The translations under genes were made by a program, and so were the position numbers. A stretch of DNA of 64,000 nucleotides from Gnetum montanum (taxonomy: Eukaryota > Streptophyta > Gnetopsida > Gnetales > Gnetaceae), in NCBI GenBank assembly GCA_015680685.1, contig MNCI01022436.1:82035-146034 (forward strand), given 5' to 3'. Numbering within the stretch: the first letter of the stretch is position 1; each line of letters starts with the position of its first letter. The notes under the pieces are model-generated. The model was not told the DNA's origin, made no database searches, and was given only the letters and a program-made list of their open reading frames with translations. Shown here one piece after another: positions 59,166-64,000 of the stretch.

Positions 59166-60109
59166 TCTCTGGTTCCTCAATCCGCCGCCACATTCAAACT
59201 TCATCAGAATCACTACATCGCTCGCCATCAAACAATCCCACCAATGTCATTGCCACTCATATACAGTGCCTGAAATCACCTCCAATGTCTTTGTAACTAT
59301 GTAAGTCCAAGCTCGCTTATTCACTCATGGTTTTCTTGTTTCCTCAGAGTTATGTTTGCAGGATGACACCCAGATGTTTTCGCATAAGAATGCATTTCAT
59401 CATAAGCTGCAAGATGGAACAATGTTCACAGCACACATGGCAAGACTAAATCAAACCATTCGCTAGTACACCCCCATGTCCTGACACACTCTCTATCTAT
59501 TCACTGATGTCGTTCACTCAGTTACACCTTTGATACACCTGATACATTCAAAACTTTGAGCACACTGTTGCATACTGTAATACTTTGAAGCAGTTGCAAC
59601 ACACGACAAAGCACTTGCACATGAGTACAAAATCACGGCAAAGTTTCTTTTTCAAAAAAAAATGCAAGACCCTTGGCACTTCCATACAAGCCCCAGGCAG
59701 GAAGGTAATTGTCTTGGAACTAAGTACTCATGTCAAAACAGTCAAAAAACATCCAGCTGCCTCGCTTTGGCTCTCCGCCAACAGGCTTCCCCTAAAAACT
59801 AAATAAGGGCCCTGTTCCTCCAAAGAATGTAACACATCCTCCCATGGCTTTGGCCTTGCCAGCAAGTTCTCTTGAACATTACCCAAGAGTCTTGTTCCGC
59901 CAAAGAATGCACATTACATGTCTGGGTTCCAAGTCTGCTAAATAATGGCTATTGACAAGGATCAGCATGACACACATACCAAAGCATCCCCTTTTCACCA
60001 AGCACAATCCCTTGGGTAGTTATTAGTCCCCACAATCCCCAGTCTCCTACTAGCTACAAAATTTCATTATCCCAATCCCATGTACTACTAAACACAGTGC
60101 GATGACGTC
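59166..60109. other. Non-coding 3' region of the element
   Basis: No conserved coding region. Two related segments, GTTCCTCCAAAGAATG near 59,815 and GTTCCGCCAAAGAATG near 59,895, form a diverged direct repeat. Frames up to 73 codons here show no recognisable motif. Confidence 0.5.
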
Positions 60110-60396
60110 TAGCCAAAAACATTGAAGACGTGCTTAGGGAAAATATGAAAGCATTCACTTGGTCTTACATGGACATGCCCAGGTTAGATCCTCGAATTGT
60201 CCAGCACAACATTATCCTTGACCCAAAATTAAGACCGGTAAAACAAAAGGCACGAAAGGTTAAAATAGAAGTGGCATTGGCAGTTCGTAATGAGATCACA
60301 AAACTTTATCAGGCCGGTTTCATCCGGGTTGTTGATTACGCCGAGTGGGTATCCAACATGTTCATTGTCCCAAAGAAGAACGGAAGCATTCGTATG
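60110..60396 (+). pseudogene. Second, partial Ty3/gypsy pol fragment (pre-RT)
   Basis: Matches 55,630-55,908 closely at DNA level, including EDVLRENMKAF, DMPRLDP, NEITKLYQAGFIR and FIVPKKNGSIR, with no stop. It ends abruptly at ATTCGTATGC and runs into the palindrome repeat field. It has K-N-G-S where the first copy has K-N-K-S, so it comes from a related but different element copy. Confidence 0.88.
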
Positions 60397-60426
60397 CAAC
60401 TTCGGAGATCCGATGCTTAATTTTCA

Positions 60427-60925
60427 CTAAGTATGCAGTCCCAGCGTATACGCCCAGCATATACGCCCAAGTGTACATTCCCATTGTATATGCTCAAATA
60501 TCAGCATATATGCCCAGCGTATACGCTCAAGTTCACAGCGTATACGCCTAGCATATATGCCCAGCATACACACCTCACATGTATGCCTAGCAGGTACAAC
60601 AGATGCATACGCTTGGCATGAAACCTCCAAAGACGACATAAAAATAGCACTACAGAGCGAGATTTGGCACAAGGCAGCGACCATTAGCATATATTCCCTA
60701 GCGTATACGCCCAGCACACTAGCATATATGCCCGGTGTATATTCCCAACATCCATCAGCATGTACGCCCAATGTATATGCCAGCGTCCATGACATCTATG
60801 CCCAAGTTCGCATACACCCAACCCCTCCAGCGTATATGCCTAGCGTATACGCCCAGCATATACGCCCAGTGTATGCGCCCAGCGTATACGCCTAGTGTAT
60901 ACGCCCACAGTCTACGCTTGCTGCA
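60427..60925. repeat. GCGTATACGC palindrome repeat field 2
   Basis: Dense near-tandem array of CAGCGTATACGCCCA-like 15-mers, more regular than field 1, with variants CAGCATATATGCCC and CAGTGTATACGCC. Open frames on both strands here (read as Y-T-P-S-V-Y-A-Q repeats) are by-products. Confidence 0.88.
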
Positions 60926-61330
60926 GACCAGTGTATATGCCCACCAAATGTAACATATTGTATAATTTTATTTTACGCTGTTGCACCTGGTCAACGCACC
61001 ACGTGTCTCCCAACCCGAGTCCACCGTTAAAACCTGTATAAAAACCCAAATTTTTACAAGATTTAGGTCGGTTGGCAAAAAATTCCCAGAGCACACCAGA
61101 GAGCAGAGACGCTACGAACTAGAGCACAAAACCTTTTACATTGGACAACCCTGTACGCTGAGCATACAGCCTCTACGCTGTGCTTACAGTGTAAACCAGT
61201 AGCAATCATCCTTGCATCCACCGGGGCTTTATGTCCACCTTGTGTTCCATTCACAACTGCATTAGACCGGTGCATTGCACTTTCATTCTGTAATTCCATT
61301 GTTACATTTTCTTCCTACAATTGTTTATAG
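60926..61330 (+). promoter_or_regulatory. Possible LTR promoter region
   Basis: After TGTAACATATTG there is unique sequence with CACGTG (near 61,000) and CTGTATAAAAACCC (TATAAAAA at 61,037-61,044), the arrangement of an LTR U3/R promoter. No second copy of this sequence is in the window, so an LTR call cannot be confirmed. Confidence 0.35.
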
Positions 61331-61437
61331 TCTACATTAATTCTTGCATGTATTCTGTTTACGTTCGTTTATGTCTATGCTCTGTTCGCATCGTTTACGC
61401 TGTTCACGTTTTGATTTACGCCCGTTACGCTGTTTAC
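61331..61437. repeat. TTTACGC/GTTACGC-rich tail next to array 2
   Basis: Short TTTACG, GTTTACGCTG and CGTTTATG motifs recur up to the exact point where the 5S A spacer resumes. This is a third, looser patch of the TACGC family. Confidence 0.6.
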
Positions 61438-61848
61438 GCTCATTTCGTTTCCCGTTCCTAGTTTTCTCTCTCTATGCATGGCATGACGCTGCTCGACACA
61501 AGCTTAAGAGATTGCAACGTCATGCGGTTGACGAATGCAATCTTTCATGCGCTAATGTAACAGATCTGATCAAGACTCCATAATTCAGCGTGCTTGGGCT
61601 AGAGTAATGTTGGGATGGATGACCTCTCGGGAAGTCGTGGGGTCGCACCCTCCTTTTTCGCTACGCTCTTGTCATTTCGTGTCTTTATGGTCGTACGGTG
61701 CTTGTGCTTTATTATCTATTCTTTGTCACAGGCTCAGGGCTGGAGCCGTCTTCTCCAATTTGCTTTTCGGTTCCTAGTTTTCTCTCATTATGCATGTCAT
61801 TTCTTTGCGCGGAGCAAGTTTAAGTGGGGGTAGCGTCGTGCACTCAAC

Positions 61849-61968
61849 GGGTGTGAGCATACCAGTGCTAACGCATTGGATCCCATCAAAACTCCATAAT
61901 TAAGCGCACTTGGGCTAGAGTAGTACTGGGATGGGTGACCTCTTAGGAAGTCCTAGTGTTGCACCCTC
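61849..61968 (+). rRNA. 5S rRNA A-type copy, first A of array 2
   Basis: GGGTGTGAGCATACC start, CCATAATTAAGCGCAC, box C ACCTCTTAGGAAG; canonical end followed by T7. Confidence 0.82.
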
Positions 61969-62482
61969 CTTTTTTTCCTTCCACTTTTTTCATGATACGT
62001 CTGTATCGTTAGAGGATGCTCACTTTGCCTTTTCATTTCTCCGACGCAGGCCCACTCCTGGAGAAGTCCTTGCTCATTTCATTTCCCGTTCCTAGTTTTG
62101 TCTCTCTATGCATGGCAGGACGCTGCCCAGCGCAAGCTTAAGTGATCGCAGCGTCATGCGATTGACGAATGTAATCGTTCATGCGGTAACGCAACAGATT
62201 TGATCAAGACTCCATCATTCAGCACGCTTGGGCTAGAGTAGTGCTGGGATGGGTGACCTCTCGGGAAGTCGTGGGGTCGCACCCTCCTTTTTCGCTGCGC
62301 TTTTCTCATTTCATGTCTTTATGGTCGAACGGTGCTTGCACTTTATTATCTATTTTTCGTCGCAGGATCAAGGCTGGAGCCGTCTTCTCCCATTTCCTTT
62401 TTAGTTCCTAGTTTTCTCTGATTATGCATGACGTTGCTTTGTGCAGCGCAAGTTTAAGTGGGGGCAGCATCATGCACTCAAT

Positions 62483-62602
62483 GGGAGCAATCATACCAGC
62501 GCTAATGCATTAGATCCCATCAGAACTCCGTAATTAAGCATTCTTGGGCTAGAGTAGTACTGGGATCGGTGACCTCTTGGGAAGTCCTAGTGTTGCACCC
62601 TC
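62483..62602 (+). rRNA. 5S rRNA A-type copy
   Basis: GGGAGCAATC start, box A with AAGCATTCTTGGGC, and GGGATCGGTGACC instead of GGGATGGGTGACC. Probably decayed but full length. Confidence 0.78.
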
Positions 62603-63116
62603 CTTTTTTTCCTTTTTCTTTTCTCATGATACGTCTGTATCGTTCGAGGGTTCTCACTTTGCCTTTTCATTTCTCCATCACAGGCCCACGCCCGGAGAAT
62701 TCCTTGCTCATTTCGTTTCCCATTCCTAGTTTTCTATCTCTATGCATGGCATGATGCTACCTGGCGTAAGCTTAAGCGATCGCAGCACCATGCGGTTGAT
62801 GAATGCAATCGTTCATGCACTAACGTAATGAATCTGATCAAGACTCCGTAATTCAGTGTGCTTGGGCTAGAGTAGTGTTGGGATAGATGACCTCTCGGGA
62901 ATTCGTGGGGTTGCACCCTCCTTTTTCTCTATGGTTTTCTCGTTTCGTGTCTTTATGGTCAGACGGTGCTTGCGCTTTATTATCTGTTCTTCATCTTAGG
63001 CTTAGGGCTGGAGCCGTCTTCTGCCATTTCGTTTTCGATTCCTAGTTTTCTCTCATTCTACATGTTGTTGCTTTGTGTGGCGCAAGTTTAAGTGGGGACA
63101 ATGTCGTGCACTCAAT

Positions 63117-63236
63117 GGGTGCGATCATACCAGCGCTAACGCATCGGATCCCATTAGAACTTCGTAATTAAGCATGCTTGGGCGAGAGTAGTACTGGGAT
63201 GGGTGACCTCTTGGAAAGTCCTAGTGTTGCACCCTC
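63117..63236 (+). rRNA. 5S rRNA A-type copy with GGGCGAGAG
   Basis: The only copy I saw with CTTGGGCGAGAG, the form common in flowering plants. The first 36 bases match consensus; CCATTAGAACTTCG and CTTGGAAAG are private changes. Canonical end and T7. Confidence 0.84.
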
Positions 63237-63750
63237 CTTTTTTTCCTTTCGCTTTTTTCGTGATACGTCTGTATCGTTCGAGGGTGCACGCTTTGCCTTT
63301 TCATTTCTCCATCGCAAGCCCATGCCCAGAGAAGTCCTTCCTCATTTCATTTTCCATTCCTAGTTTTCTCTCTCTATGCATGGCATGATGCTACCCGGTG
63401 CAAGATTAAGCGATCGCAGCATCATGCGGTTGACGAATGCAATCATTCATGTGCTAACGCAACGGATCTGATCAAGACTCCGTAATTCAGCACGCTTGGG
63501 CTAGAGTAATGCTGGGATGGGTGACCTCTTGGGAAGTCGTGGGGTTGCACCCTCCTTTTTCGCTGCACTTTTCTTGTTTCATGTCTTTATGGTCGGACGG
63601 TGCTTGTGCTTTATTATCTGTTCTTCGTCGTAGGCTCAGGGCTGGAGCCGTCTTCTCCCATTTCCTTTTTGGTTTAAGGTTTTCTCTCATTATGCATGTC
63701 GTTGCTTTGTGTGGCCCAAGTTTAAGTGGGGGCAGTGTCGTGCACTCAAC

Positions 63751-63870
63751 GGGTGTGATCATACCAGGGCTAATGCATCGAATCCCATTAGAACTTTGTA
63801 ATTAAGCGCACTTGGGCTAGAGTAGTACTGGGATGAGTGACCTCTCAGGAAGTCCTAGTGTTGCACCCTC
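63751..63870 (+). rRNA. 5S rRNA A-type copy
   Basis: GGGTGTGATCATACCAGGGC start, CTTTGTAATT, GGGATGAGTGACC in box C; canonical 3' end and T7. Confidence 0.8.
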
Positions 63871-64000
63871 CTTTTTTTCCTTTCACTTTTCTCATGATAC
63901 GTCTGTATCGTTCAAGGGTGCTCGCTTTGCCTTTTCATTTCCTCGTCGCAAGCCCACGCTCGGAGAAGTCCTTGCTCATTTCATTTCCCATTCCTATTTT

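Larger units (their letters stand above)
52822..61437. mobile_element. 8.6-kb non-5S segment interrupting the array
   Basis: Left junction is in a B spacer after GGGGGCAGTGTC; right junction is in an A spacer at GCTCATTTCG. About 235 bp of array (an A gene and half its spacer) is missing between them and I see no target-site duplication, so this is not one clean transposition. It contains a gene fragment, decayed Ty3/gypsy sequences and several tandem repeat fields. Confidence 0.8.
61438..64000 (+). repeat. 5S rDNA tandem array 2
   Basis: The array resumes in the middle of an A spacer (GCTCATTTCGTTTCCCG) directly after TACGC-rich sequence, in the same orientation as array 1. A-type starts: 61849, 62483, 63117, 63751. 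B-type starts: 61533, 62167, 62801, 63435. The 634-bp dimer period is intact (61849 to 62483 to 63117 to 63751). It runs past the window end. Confidence 0.93.

Noticed and set aside
59585-59806. 73-codon open frame after pol
   Set aside because: Composition is not protein-like, there is no known motif, and it lies in non-coding element DNA.
60427-60953. Overlapping open frames on both strands with Y-T-P-S-V-Y-A-Q-like repeats
   Set aside because: Low-complexity translation of the 15-bp GCGTATACGC repeat; the palindrome keeps both strands open, which explains the apparent coding potential.

Overview
This window is plant nuclear DNA dominated by a tandem 5S ribosomal RNA gene array. It fills 1-52,821, and after an 8.6-kb interruption it resumes from 61,438 to the window end. 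The 5S-like sequence has GGGCTAGAGTAGTACTGGG and ends CCTAGTG-TTGCACC. From family knowledge this fits ferns, lycophytes, gymnosperms and bryophytes better than flowering plants, which usually have GGGCGAGAG, ACTAGG and CCTCGTG. A non-flowering land plant is therefore my best guess; I cannot name the species.

The array is a two-gene higher-order repeat of about 634 bp: A gene (120 bp), spacer (about 198 bp), B gene (120 bp), spacer (about 196 bp). A copies look like near-canonical 5S genes, with GGGTGCGATC at the 5' end pairing with GTTGCACCC at the 3' end, box A and box C, and a T-run terminator. B copies keep the internal promoter region and terminator, but their first 45 bases are diverged so the terminal helix cannot form. 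They look like a 5S pseudogene or variant carried with the A gene. About 85 A-type and 80 B-type copies, including broken ones, are recognisable, all on the + strand. The alternation breaks at A/B hybrids, at deletions that remove genes or spacers, and at an A5'-B3' run at 12.2-13.3 kb. Multi-kilobase segments of the array are duplicated within the window, and their shared scars show array growth by unequal exchange. Two N gaps (15,061-15,551 and 49,930-50,048) have lengths that do not fit the repeat phase.

The interruption at 52,822-61,437 holds, in order: (i) a minus-strand fragment of an FCP1/NIF-domain (HAD phosphatase-like) gene, with two exons that join in frame and two premature stops; (ii) a 1.1-kb field of degenerate repeats around the palindrome GCGTATACGC; (iii) a decayed Ty3/gypsy retrotransposon pol of the Tat type, with reverse transcriptase, two RNase H domains and a DD35E integrase, all in one frame but broken by nine in-frame stops; (iv) short tandem repeats and non-coding sequence; (v) a second partial pol fragment; (vi) a second GCGTATACGC field followed by a possible LTR promoter. 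I see no gag, protease or bounded LTR pair.

Nearly all short open frames inside the array are translations of the repeat and are not genes. The functional content is the 5S gene family; the insertion is mobile-element and gene-fragment debris with C-to-T type decay, as expected in methylated heterochromatin.
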